Source: JAFDWI01 sp963764215 (lineage in GTDB: Bacteria > Actinomycetota > Acidimicrobiia > Acidimicrobiales > Iamiaceae). Taken from it: 64,000 bases of DNA. Positions 7,824 to 15,354 of this stretch are shown one piece after another (the first letter of the stretch is position 1; each line of letters starts with the position of its first letter). The notes beneath the pieces are model-generated. The model saw only the letters and a list, made by a program, of their open reading frames with translations, was not told where the DNA came from and did not search any database. Location: positions 248,001 to 312,000 of the forward strand of contig CAVXRS010000005.1 in NCBI GenBank assembly GCA_963764215.1. Reading direction: 5' to 3'. The position numbers were made by a program, and so were the translations under genes.

Positions 7824-9365
7824 ATGCCGGAGTTCGACCCGATTGCCAGCCCGACCACGCCCATGGGCGAACGGCGCGAACCCGCGTTCGTCCACGCCGA
7901 GCAGGTCTCCACGGCGGCCGCCCGACTCGACGGATTCACAAACCGTCACGGGACCAAGGCGCCCAACGTGCTCGTGATCCTCATGGACGACGTCGGCTGG
8001 GGCGACTTCGGTTGTTACGGCGGCGGCGTCGCGGTCGGCGCCCCGACCCCGCACATCGACGCGCTCGCCCGGAAGGGACTGCTGCTCACCTCCGCCTACT
8101 CCGAGCCGTCGTGCACCCCGTCCCGTGCCACGCTGCTGACCGGGCGGCTCCCGATGCGCCACGGACTCCAACGCCCGCCCATGTACGGCGAACCCGGAGG
8201 TCTCGAGGGCGAGATCACCCTCGCCCGATTGCTGTCCGAACAGGGTTACGTCACCCAGTGCGTCGGCAAGTGGCACCTGGGCGAGAACCGTGACTCGCAG
8301 CCTCAGCACGTCGGCTTCGACGACTTCTACGGGTTCCTCTCGGTGTCGGACATGTACACCGAATGGCGCGACCCGTACTTCTTCCCCGAGATCGTCTACT
8401 CGCGGGCCCGCACCGACTGGATCGAGAACCAGCCCTTCAACAAGTCGTTCGTGCACGCCACCCGTGGCGGCGACGTCGAGTCGGTCGAGGAGGTCACCAT
8501 CCCGGTGCTGTCCGAACTCGACCAGCGCTGGTGCGCGTACTCCGAGGACTTCCTCCGGCGGATGGCCGCCGACGAAGCGCCGTGGTTCCTCTACCACAAC
8601 ACCCGCGGCGCCCACTTCGACAACTACCCGCACGAGGACTACCTGGGCCGCTCACCGGCGAAGCATCCCTACAAGGACACGATCGTCGAGCTCGACGACA
8701 TCGTGGGTCGGCTCGTCGCGGTGTTGGAGGAGACCGGACAACTCGACGACACGATCATTCTGGTCACGTCGGACAACGGGCCCGAGATGGAGACCTGGCC
8801 CGACGCGGCCTACACGCCGTTCCGCTGTGCGAAGGGCTCCACCTGGGAAGGCGGGGTGCGGGTGCCCTTCGTGGTCGCCTGGCCCGGTCTGATCGATGCG
8901 GGACGGGTGAGTGACGGACTCTTCGACTTCAACGACATCCTGCCCACCGTGCTGTCGCTCGCGGGGGCCGCCGATGAAGTCCCCACTGATCGGTTCATCG
9001 ACGGCATCGACCAGTCGTCGTTTCTCCTCGCGCCCGAGGGTCATTCGAACCGCAAGTACCACTACTACTGGCTGGGCCAGTCGTTCTCGGCGCTGCGCTG
9101 CGGCGAGTACAAGTTCATGCTGAACGCCGTCGGTGACGACGTGGTGTCCCAGGGCGACGTGCACGGCACCGGTGGCTTCAGTGGCGTGTTGCACAAGTTC
9201 CCGTACGGCAAGTTGTTCAACCTGTACCTGGACCCCAAGGAAACCCATTCGTACATGATCCGCAAGCTCGCGTATCAACAGGCACTCGTCGGTGGGGTCA
9301 GCGCGCATCTGCGCACCTTCGCCCCACCGAATCAGGGAAAGCTCGTCGTCGGCCTCAACGTGTGA
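7824..9365 (+). CDS. Arylsulfatase-type sulfatase
   Basis: 513 residues with the full alkaline-phosphatase-superfamily sulfatase core. The metal-binding DD is in LMDDVGWGDFG near residue 54. The formylglycine motif is CTPSRATLLTGR near 99-110, with the Cys that must be oxidised by a formylglycine-generating enzyme. GKWHLG and SDNGPE supply further active-site residues. It would hydrolyse a sulfate ester; the substrate is unknown. No signal peptide is visible, so it is probably cytoplasmic. A GAAAGGGG Shine-Dalgarno precedes ATG 7824, and a TAGTCT box at 7791 may be its -10. No sulfatase-modifying enzyme is encoded nearby. Confidence 0.93.
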   Translation: MPEFDPIASPTTPMGERREPAFVHAEQVSTAAARLDGFTNRHGTKAPNVLVILMDDVGWGDFGCYGGGVAVGAPTPHIDALARKGLLLTSAYSEPSCTPSRATLLTGRLPMRHGLQRPPMYGEPGGLEGEITLARLLSEQGYVTQCVGKWHLGENRDSQPQHVGFDDFYGFLSVSDMYTEWRDPYFFPEIVYSRARTDWIENQPFNKSFVHATRGGDVESVEEVTIPVLSELDQRWCAYSEDFLRRMAADEAPWFLYHNTRGAHFDNYPHEDYLGRSPAKHPYKDTIVELDDIVGRLVAVLEETGQLDDTIILVTSDNGPEMETWPDAAYTPFRCAKGSTWEGGVRVPFVVAWPGLIDAGRVSDGLFDFNDILPTVLSLAGAADEVPTDRFIDGIDQSSFLLAPEGHSNRKYHYYWLGQSFSALRCGEYKFMLNAVGDDVVSQGDVHGTGGFSGVLHKFPYGKLFNLYLDPKETHSYMIRKLAYQQALVGGVSAHLRTFAPPNQGKLVVGLNV

Positions 9366-9448
9366 GGGGCCACGTGGCGGGGTCGTGCCGACGCCTGTCA
9401 CGGAGCGCTTGGCGCGATCGGCCCCGGTTGGTCATAAGATGACCCGCC

Positions 9449-9523
9449 ATGAAGAAGCTTCTCATCCTCATCGTCCTGATCGCCATCGGAGCTGCTGCGG
9501 CAAAGAAGCTGCGAACCGCCTGA
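9449..9523 (+). CDS. Very small single-helix membrane peptide
   Basis: A 24-codon frame reading MKKLLILIVLIAIGAAAAKK, then four more residues and TGA at 9521-9523. A perfect TAAGAT -10 box at 9435-9440 stands 8 nt before the ATG. The composition, two Lys then a hydrophobic helix then two Lys, is that of a genuine membrane peptide and recalls the short actinobacterial DLW-39-like proteins, though it lacks their C-terminal DLW. Its last 56 bases overlap the 3' end of the convergent HAD gene. Moderately supported. Confidence 0.5.
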   Translation: MKKLLILIVLIAIGAAAAKKLRTA

Positions 9524-10415
9524 CGTTCGAGGGTTCAGGGGCGACGGCGCGCCGTCTGAGCAGCGCCCCGCCGGCCACGGCCGCCCCGACCAGGGCGACG
9601 GCGCCGGCCGCGATTCCGACCTTCGCCGGCGTGGGAGTGGTCGCCGAAGGGGGGAGTCGGACCGGACGGTCGAAGGTCCGGATCTCCCAGTCCTCGTCCC
9701 GGGCGGTGCGAGCAAGGTCACGGTCCGGGTTCACCGCGACGGGATGGCCGACGGCGCGGAGCATCGGCTCGTCGGTCGCCGAGTCCGAGTAGGCCCAGGA
9801 GGCCGACAGGTCGATGCCGTCCCGCCGGGCGACGTGCTCCATGGCCTCGGCCTTGCCGGGCCCGTACGCATAGAACTCCACCTCACCCGTGTAGCGGCCC
9901 GTGTCGTCCAGTGCTGCACGGGTGGCGATCGCTTCGTCGACCCCGAGAAAGCGCGCCAGGGGTGCGACGATCTCCTCGGGCGACGCGGAAACGATGAACA
10001 CCTTGCGCCCCTGTGCCCGGTGGGAGTGGATCAACTCGAGGGCCTCGGAGTAGACGATCGGTTCGATCACCCGCTCCAGGGTCTCCTCGACGATCTCGGT
10101 GACCCGGGCCTGTTCCCAACCGGTGGTCACCCGGAGGGCGGCAGTGCGCAGGCGCGCCATCCGCTTCTCGTCGGCGCCGAAGTACAGGTACACGAGTTGC
10201 GCATACAGCGCGCGTGCGACGAGCCAGCGCGAGAGCAGTCCGGCCCGTTGGAACGACGGGCCGAACGCCACCATCGAGGCCCGGGCGATCACGGTCTTGT
10301 CCAGATCGAAGAACGCCGCTTCCACCCGGGCCAGCGTAGTGAGACGCCGGCCGATCGGGACACCGGCGAAAGCCGGTCGGAGCCGTTCGGCAACGCAGGT
10401 TGCCAAGTCGTTCAT
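9468..10415 (-). CDS. HAD-IB family phosphatase (SerB-like) with C-terminal membrane segment
   Basis: 315 residues. The HAD motif I is AAFFDLDKTV near residues 32-41, motif II is the Ser in VFIVSAS, the conserved Lys is in GPGKAEAM, and motif III is AYSDSATDEPML. This matches the HAD-IB phosphoserine-phosphatase-like group often found near actinobacterial lipid and cell-division genes. After the catalytic domain (about 30-245) comes a helix-forming stretch KVGIAAGAVALVGAAVAGGA near residues 270-290, followed by Arg residues, which could anchor it to the membrane. The start at ATG 10415 lies in an AT-rich divergent promoter region shared with the pilus operon. Confidence 0.85.
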   Translation of the reverse strand: MNDLATCVAERLRPAFAGVPIGRRLTTLARVEAAFFDLDKTVIARASMVAFGPSFQRAGLLSRWLVARALYAQLVYLYFGADEKRMARLRTAALRVTTGWEQARVTEIVEETLERVIEPIVYSEALELIHSHRAQGRKVFIVSASPEEIVAPLARFLGVDEAIATRAALDDTGRYTGEVEFYAYGPGKAEAMEHVARRDGIDLSASWAYSDSATDEPMLRAVGHPVAVNPDRDLARTARDEDWEIRTFDRPVRLPPSATTPTPAKVGIAAGAVALVGAAVAGGALLRRRAVAPEPSNVRRFAASLPQQLRWRSGR

Positions 10416-10509
10416 ATCATGTTAGTATCTTTCATTGTTGTTCGGAATGTTTCGACATTCCCGCCACACTTCCCCTCATCGTCGGAGAGCTCCGAGAGGA
10501 AGGGTCGCG
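10416..10509. promoter_or_regulatory. AT-rich divergent promoter region between HAD gene and Tad operon
   Basis: This short gap is far more AT-rich than its surroundings. On the plus strand TAGTAT at 10423-10428 is a good -10 for the pilus operon; on the minus strand TAACAT (complement of 10419-10424) could serve the HAD gene. The two boxes overlap, so the two promoters probably interfere. Confidence 0.45.
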
Positions 10510-11214
10510 ATGTTGGTGACGTGCTGGTCGGTCAAAGGTGGTTCCGGAACGACGGTGGTGGCCGCCTGCCTTGCCCTGGCCGCGGCGCGGCGGCCGACCG
10601 ATGACACCCTGTTGGTCGATCTGGCGGGTGACCTCCCGGCGGCTCTGGGGGTCGACGGGTCCACTGGCCCGGGGGTGCACGAGTGGCTGGCAGCCACCGG
10701 TGAGCCCGAAGCCTCCGAGGCGACGTGCACGCTGGGTGCTCCGGGAACGCTCGCCGAGCTGGCCGTGCCGATCGATGACGGCCTTGCCCTGCTGTGCCGG
10801 GGCGAGCCAGATGGTCGTCCGGTGTCCCCGCGTGCGACCGAGGCCCTGATCGCTCGATTGCACGCCGACGGTCGCACCGTGATCGTCGACGCCGGCACCG
10901 TTGCGTCGGGCGATCCCAACCCATGGGGCACGGCGTTCGTGCAGGCCGCCGACCGGTCGTTGCTCGTGACTCGAGCGTGCTATCTGGGGCTGCGCCACCT
11001 CGCCCGGTCCGACCTCCGTCCCGACGGCGCCGTGCTCGTGGCCGAACCGGGCCGATCGCTCGGCGCGGCCGATGTCGCCGCGGTCGCGGGCGCACCGGTC
11101 GTCGCCGAGATCCGTTGCGAGCCACAACTGGCGCGGCTCGTCGACGCGGGTCTGCTGCAGCAGAGGATTCCGAAGGGCATCGAACGGGCTCTGGTCGACC
11201 TGGTGGGGGCGTGA
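10510..11214 (+). CDS. CpaE/TadZ-like P-loop protein of the Tad pilus system
   Basis: 234 residues of the MinD/ParA superfamily, starting MLVTCWSVKGGSGTTV. The deviant Walker A is KGGSGTT, without the usual second lysine before the Thr. The Walker B region is VIVDAGTVA near residue 120. Proteins of this kind precede tadA in pilus clusters and help place the assembly machine at the pole or septum. A GAGAGGAAGG Shine-Dalgarno precedes ATG 10510; an in-frame ATG at 10435 would add a basic, unconserved leader. It is first in the operon, 3 bp before tadA. Confidence 0.8.
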   Translation: MLVTCWSVKGGSGTTVVAACLALAAARRPTDDTLLVDLAGDLPAALGVDGSTGPGVHEWLAATGEPEASEATCTLGAPGTLAELAVPIDDGLALLCRGEPDGRPVSPRATEALIARLHADGRTVIVDAGTVASGDPNPWGTAFVQAADRSLLVTRACYLGLRHLARSDLRPDGAVLVAEPGRSLGAADVAAVAGAPVVAEIRCEPQLARLVDAGLLQQRIPKGIERALVDLVGA

Positions 11215-11217
11215 GCG

Positions 11218-12129
11218 GTGTCGACGGTGAACGAAGCGATCGTGTCCACCGAGCATCTGCTGGACCTGATGGCGGACCCGGGGGTGACCGACATCCTCGT
11301 GAACGGGCCCGGCGAGGTGTGGCGCGAACGCGACGGAGCGCTGGAGCGGACCGGGCTGTGGCTGCGGCGGCGTGACATCGACGCGGCCATCGAGCACCTC
11401 CTCGTCGACTCCGGCCGACGGGTCGACCGTGCGAACCCGATCGTCGACGCTCGACTGTCCGACGGCGCCCGTCTCAACGTGGTGCTGCCACCGATCGCCG
11501 TGGACGGCCCGTGCCTTGCGATCCGAAGGTTCACGGTCGCCGGACGCGACATCGGCGACTTCACCGACCCGTCGACGGAGGCACAGCTGATCGAAGCGGT
11601 GACACGTCGGATGAACATCGTCGTGTCCGGTCCGACCGGCGCCGGGAAGACTTCGCTGCTGAACGCCATGGCCCAGGCGATCGACCCCGCCGAGCGGATC
11701 GTGACGATCGAGGACGCCGCCGAATTGGACCTGCCCGGTGACCACGTCGTCTCGCTGCAGACGAGGAACGTCTCGACCGAGGGAACCGGCCGGATCGACG
11801 TGGTCGATCTGGTTCGGACCGCGTTGCGCCTGCGGCCTGATCGGATCGTCGTGGGCGAGTGCCGCGGTCCGGAGGCGCACGACATGATCCAGGCCATGCA
11901 CACCGGGCATCGCGGATCGCTGACCACTGTGCATGCCAATTCGACGACCGACGCGCTCGAACGACTTGCCGTCCTGGCGGCTTCCGCAGGCCACGGCCTG
12001 GGCATCGAGGTGGCCAGGGCACAGCTCGCCTCGGCGGTCGACCTCGTGGTCCACGTCGAGCGCGGACCGTGCGGCGCGCGGCAGATCGTGCAGTTCGACG
12101 AACTCGGCACCGGAATCCCCGAGCCGTGA
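11218..12129 (+). CDS. Tad pilus assembly ATPase TadA/CpaF
   Basis: 303 residues of the type II/IV secretion ATPase family. Walker A is GPTGAGKTS near residues 140-148, the Asp box is TIEDAAEL, Walker B is VGECRGPEA and the His box is HRGSLTTVHAN. It powers assembly of Flp-type pili at the inner membrane. It is shorter than typical CpaF proteins because the N-terminal extension is missing, as is usual in actinobacterial clusters. Starts at GTG 11218 and overlaps tadB by 4 bases (GTGA). Confidence 0.9.
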   Translation: MSTVNEAIVSTEHLLDLMADPGVTDILVNGPGEVWRERDGALERTGLWLRRRDIDAAIEHLLVDSGRRVDRANPIVDARLSDGARLNVVLPPIAVDGPCLAIRRFTVAGRDIGDFTDPSTEAQLIEAVTRRMNIVVSGPTGAGKTSLLNAMAQAIDPAERIVTIEDAAELDLPGDHVVSLQTRNVSTEGTGRIDVVDLVRTALRLRPDRIVVGECRGPEAHDMIQAMHTGHRGSLTTVHANSTTDALERLAVLAASAGHGLGIEVARAQLASAVDLVVHVERGPCGARQIVQFDELGTGIPEP

Positions 12130-12812
12130 ATCGTCGTGCCGCCGGCGTGACCTGCGCCGGGGTGATCGGGTGGCTGGTGGGCGGGCCAGTGGTTGCGGTG
12201 GCGCTCGCCGCACCGGTCGTCGCCGCGCCCCGGATCCGACGACGGCGTCGGGCGACACGGGACCGGCGGCAACTGGGAACCGACTTCGCCACCTTGCTGG
12301 AAGTCGCCGCACGAGCCGTGCGCACGGGGTCCTCGGTGCTCGACGCGCTCGAGGATGCGTCGCGTCGGCATCCGGGGATGGCCGCGCACCGCCTCGATGC
12401 GCTCACCCGGCGTCGGCGCGACGCGCGTGGTCGGGTTGCCGTCGCCGACTGGGAGGTGGATTCCGATGATCCGGTGGTCGGAATCGTCGCTGCGGTCGTC
12501 GCCATGTCCACTGGTGCGGTAGGGGGATCGGCCCGAGCCCTCGAAGCGGGGGCCTCGTTGTTGCGTGAACGCGAACGAACCAGGCACGAGGTGGTCACCG
12601 GCGCCAGTCATGCCCGGGCTTCGACGCTCCTGATGCTCGCGATGCCACTCCTGGTCGGCGCGGGGTCCTTCGTCGTGCTGCCGGGTGCCGTGGCAGGGAT
12701 CGCCAATCGACCGATCGTGATCGCCGCCTTGCTGGTCGGCGTGGCGTTGAACGGGTTCGGCGCATGGTGGAGCACCCGGATGGTCGATGCGGTCTGTGCG
12801 GGGGCCCGGTGA
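12126..12812 (+). CDS. Tad pilus inner-membrane protein TadB-like
   Basis: 228 residues. An N-terminal hydrophobic hairpin (about 7-31) is followed by an Arg-rich turn, a cytoplasmic type II secretion F domain (LLEVAARAVRTGSSVLDAL), and two C-terminal helices at about 165-185 and 193-212. This is the TadB layout: a platform protein on which TadA acts. The GTG start at 12126 overlaps the tadA stop, and its own stop overlaps the GTG of tadC, so the three are translationally coupled. Confidence 0.82.
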   Translation: MNRRAAGVTCAGVIGWLVGGPVVAVALAAPVVAAPRIRRRRRATRDRRQLGTDFATLLEVAARAVRTGSSVLDALEDASRRHPGMAAHRLDALTRRRRDARGRVAVADWEVDSDDPVVGIVAAVVAMSTGAVGGSARALEAGASLLRERERTRHEVVTGASHARASTLLMLAMPLLVGAGSFVVLPGAVAGIANRPIVIAALLVGVALNGFGAWWSTRMVDAVCAGAR

Positions 12813-13573
12813 CACTCCGTGGTAGGGCCCGTGCCCGTATTCGGGTTCTGACCGGGCCCGGTGTCGAGGCGTCCTCGAGCGGGGACGGTCCCCGCACACC
12901 CGGCCTCGCGGTGTTCCACCGACTCGGACAGTTCGCCGAAGGGTGCGCGGCACGCCTCGGACTGAGCCACTCGACCGGCGACGCGGCGACGACACGTCTG
13001 CGGGGCATCGTCGTCGCCCTGGGCGCTCTCTGCGCGCTGGCCTCGCCGGTGACCGGACTCGCCGTCGTCCTCGTCGGCTGGCACCTCCGGAGCATGGTCG
13101 GGCGGTGGGGAGCAGGACGTGTCGGACGACAACTCGCAGAGGACATCCTGTTGGCCACGGAGCTGAGCGCGGTGAGCGTCTGGACCGGTACCTCGGTTCC
13201 CGAGACGATCGACACGGTCACTCCGCACCTTCCGGCATCGCTCCGGCCGGCGTTTGCCCACGCCATGGTGGCGTATCGGAACGGAGCGATGATCGATGAC
13301 GAATTGGTCGGGGTCGTCGAGCGCGTCGGCGACCAGATCGCCCCGTTGATCGCCATTCTGCGAGCGGCGCACATCGACGGCGATCCCGTGCTTCCGGCGC
13401 TGACCCGTCTTGCCGATCAGTTGCGGGCCGAGCACCGTCGGACGCTCGAAGCCGATGTCCGTCGCCTGTCGGTGCGGCTGCTCGTCCCGCTGGTGTGCTG
13501 CTCGTTGCCCGGCTTCGTGCTGATCGCGGTCGTGCCCCTGGTGGTCGGCGCGTTCGGCGGGGTCGCCCACTGA
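12809..13573 (+). CDS. Tad pilus inner-membrane protein TadC-like
   Basis: 254 residues with helices near 72-103 and 228-248 and a type II secretion F domain between them (DILLATELSAVSVWTGTS). This fits TadC, partner of TadB. The start is taken as GTG 12809 in the GTGA overlap; an upstream ATG at 12764 would overlap tadB by 49 bases. The pilin gene follows after 54 bp with a strong Shine-Dalgarno. Confidence 0.8.
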   Translation: MTLRGRARARIRVLTGPGVEASSSGDGPRTPGLAVFHRLGQFAEGCAARLGLSHSTGDAATTRLRGIVVALGALCALASPVTGLAVVLVGWHLRSMVGRWGAGRVGRQLAEDILLATELSAVSVWTGTSVPETIDTVTPHLPASLRPAFAHAMVAYRNGAMIDDELVGVVERVGDQIAPLIAILRAAHIDGDPVLPALTRLADQLRAEHRRTLEADVRRLSVRLLVPLVCCSLPGFVLIAVVPLVVGAFGGVAH

Positions 13574-13627
13574 GACTTCGCGGCGCCCGCCGCCCGCATC
13601 GCACATCACCCCACAAGGAGGCTTCCC

Positions 13628-13828
13628 ATGTGGTTGCTGCTGAAGTTGTCCGAACGGCTGCACCTGGCAACACGCACCGATTCGGGCCAGACCACGGCCG
13701 AATACGCCCTGGTCCTGCTCGCCGCCGCGTCGATCGCGCTGCTGCTCATCGGATGGGCGGCCCATTCGGGCCGGATCGGCGCGCTGTTCGACGCCGTGTT
13801 CAATCATGTCATCGACCAGGTCGGATGA
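13628..13828 (+). CDS. Flp-type pilin-like protein (DUF4244 type)
   Basis: 66 residues. The segment SGQTTAEYALVLLAAASIAL at about 20-39 has the acidic residue and hydrophobic helix of Flp-type prepilins; TTAEYA is the hallmark near the prepilin cleavage position. It would be the structural subunit of the Tad pilus. An AAGGAGG Shine-Dalgarno precedes ATG 13628, the best ribosome site of the operon, as expected for the abundant subunit. Its stop overlaps the ATG of the tadE gene (ATGA). Confidence 0.8.
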   Translation: MWLLLKLSERLHLATRTDSGQTTAEYALVLLAAASIALLLIGWAAHSGRIGALFDAVFNHVIDQVG

Positions 13829-14234
13829 GCGGCCGTCGTCCCCGGCCGACTCGGCCAGGATCGAGCGGTGAACGCGGGCAGGCAACCGTCGAGTTCGCGC
13901 TCGTACTACCACTGGTCGTGCTCTGCGTCATCGGCATCGTCCAGGTGGCCCGCATCACGGCCTTGCAGGTCGCCACGGTGAACGCAGCTCGGGCGGGGCG
14001 CGGACTGCGGCCGTCGACCTGCGTCCGGGCGTGGCGCGGGCCGCGGTCCGCAGGGCCGGTGCCCCCTCGAACGTCGAGGTGACGATGCGGGTACAGCCCG
14101 GCGATCCGCGCCTCGTGACGATTCGGGTGCGGCGATCGGTCGTCGCCGTTCCCCTGATCGGCTGGTCGACGGTCCATCTGCGGGCAGCCGAGACGATGGC
14201 CGTGGAGGACCCGAATTCGGACCGGCGCGGTTGA
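13825..14234 (+). pseudogene. TadE-like minor pilin, frameshifted
   Basis: From ATG 13825 the frame reads a TadE-like N-terminus: RGQATVEFALVLPLVVLCVI, then VARITALQVATVNAARAG. After the G-run at 13995-13998 this frame becomes Arg-rich nonsense ending at 14082. The frame one base earlier carries on with the expected sequence, AAVDLRPGVARAAVRRAGAP and a beta-rich tail, to TGA at 14232-14234. One missing base in GGGCGGGG explains the break. TadE proteins are pseudopilins needed for Flp pilus assembly. Whether the loss is real or a read error cannot be told from one sequence. Confidence 0.75.
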
Positions 14235-14235
14235 G

Positions 14236-15297
14236 CTAGGAGTTCAGCGCACCGAGATCGAGAAGGACCCCGAAGAACCACGTCGACTGATCGATGATGG
14301 TCTGCCCGGCGTTGTGCATCAGCGATTCGACGTGTCCCAGGCCCGAAAAGGCCCTGAATCCCACGAGACGATGGATGTCCAGGAGCTGGTCTCGGGTGCC
14401 TTCGGCCCAGGAATAGGGCACGGTCGTGTCGTTGGTCCCGTGGAAGAAGTAGCCCGGCGACGGCAACTCGGTGAAGTTGTCGGCGAGAAGCTGTCCGAGA
14501 CCACCGGACAGACCGGTGATCTGTGGCGGGAGTCCTCCCGAGATCGCCGCCCAGGCCGTGACCGCCGACGATGGTCCGGGGTTCGACGTGTTGCGCGGTG
14601 TCCCGGCCATCAGCAGCGTCGACAAGGAGTTCGTCGGTTCGTCGGCCAGTGCCGGGATCGACCCGGCGAGGATCGACACCACCCCTCCTGCCGATGCGCC
14701 CATCAGGGCGATGCGATCAGGGTCGATGTGGTACGTCTCCGTGTGGTTCCGGAGCCAGCGGACCGCGGACTGCGCGTCGGAGGTGCCCGCGGTGCCGGCC
14801 TGAGCGCAGATGGTCGTGAAGCTGCCCCCGCCACACCCGGTCGGCGAGAGCAGGCGGTAGTTGATCGACACGGCGACGTACCCGATCCGGGCGAAGTGGT
14901 TCGCCAGCGTGACCATGGTGGAGTTGGTCTTGGTGCCGCCGGTGAAGCCGCCACCGTGGACCAGGACCACTGCGGGGCGGATGAGCGCGGTGTCCCCGGC
15001 GGGTTGATACATGTCCAGGTCGAGGCTGACGGCGTTGCCGTTCAAGTCGTCGGCGGTGCTGTAGTGGATGTTCGATGTCACGTCGACATTGGGGAAGACC
15101 TCATCCACATAACGCGTGCCCGAGGGCACTGAAGGCTGGGGTACGTTGGTGAAGTAGTTGCTCGGCCCCTGCTGGTCACAGCCGGCCAGCGTCGCGACGA
15201 GCAACACGACCACGACGGCGAAGCGCACGCCGGGTCGATCGAAGCGGCGTTGCTGGTGGTGGTCGGTCATGCTTGCTACCCCCGTTCGACGGCTCAT
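14236..15297 (-). CDS. Secreted lipoprotein esterase/peptidase, alpha/beta hydrolase
   Basis: 353 residues. A signal peptide ends in the lipobox VATLAGC, so the mature protein begins at a lipidated Cys near residue 39. The catalytic parts are HGGGFTGG (oxyanion), GASAGG (nucleophile Ser), the acid in FHGTNDTTVP and the His in GLGHVESL. This is the BD-FAE / carboxylesterase type. Several Cys pairs (TGCGGG, TTICAQ) suggest extracellular folding. Start: ATG 15297 has a GGGGGAG Shine-Dalgarno; ATG 15270 would give a shorter signal peptide and is also possible. Downstream of the helicase gene on the same strand. Confidence 0.85.
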   Translation of the reverse strand: MSRRTGVASMTDHHQQRRFDRPGVRFAVVVVLLVATLAGCDQQGPSNYFTNVPQPSVPSGTRYVDEVFPNVDVTSNIHYSTADDLNGNAVSLDLDMYQPAGDTALIRPAVVLVHGGGFTGGTKTNSTMVTLANHFARIGYVAVSINYRLLSPTGCGGGSFTTICAQAGTAGTSDAQSAVRWLRNHTETYHIDPDRIALMGASAGGVVSILAGSIPALADEPTNSLSTLLMAGTPRNTSNPGPSSAVTAWAAISGGLPPQITGLSGGLGQLLADNFTELPSPGYFFHGTNDTTVPYSWAEGTRDQLLDIHRLVGFRAFSGLGHVESLMHNAGQTIIDQSTWFFGVLLDLGALNS

Positions 15298-15354
15298 GAG
15301 GGCTCCCCCTCGGTCCCGGGTGAGCGTACCGCAGCGGGCGGCCGCCCCGGTGCG

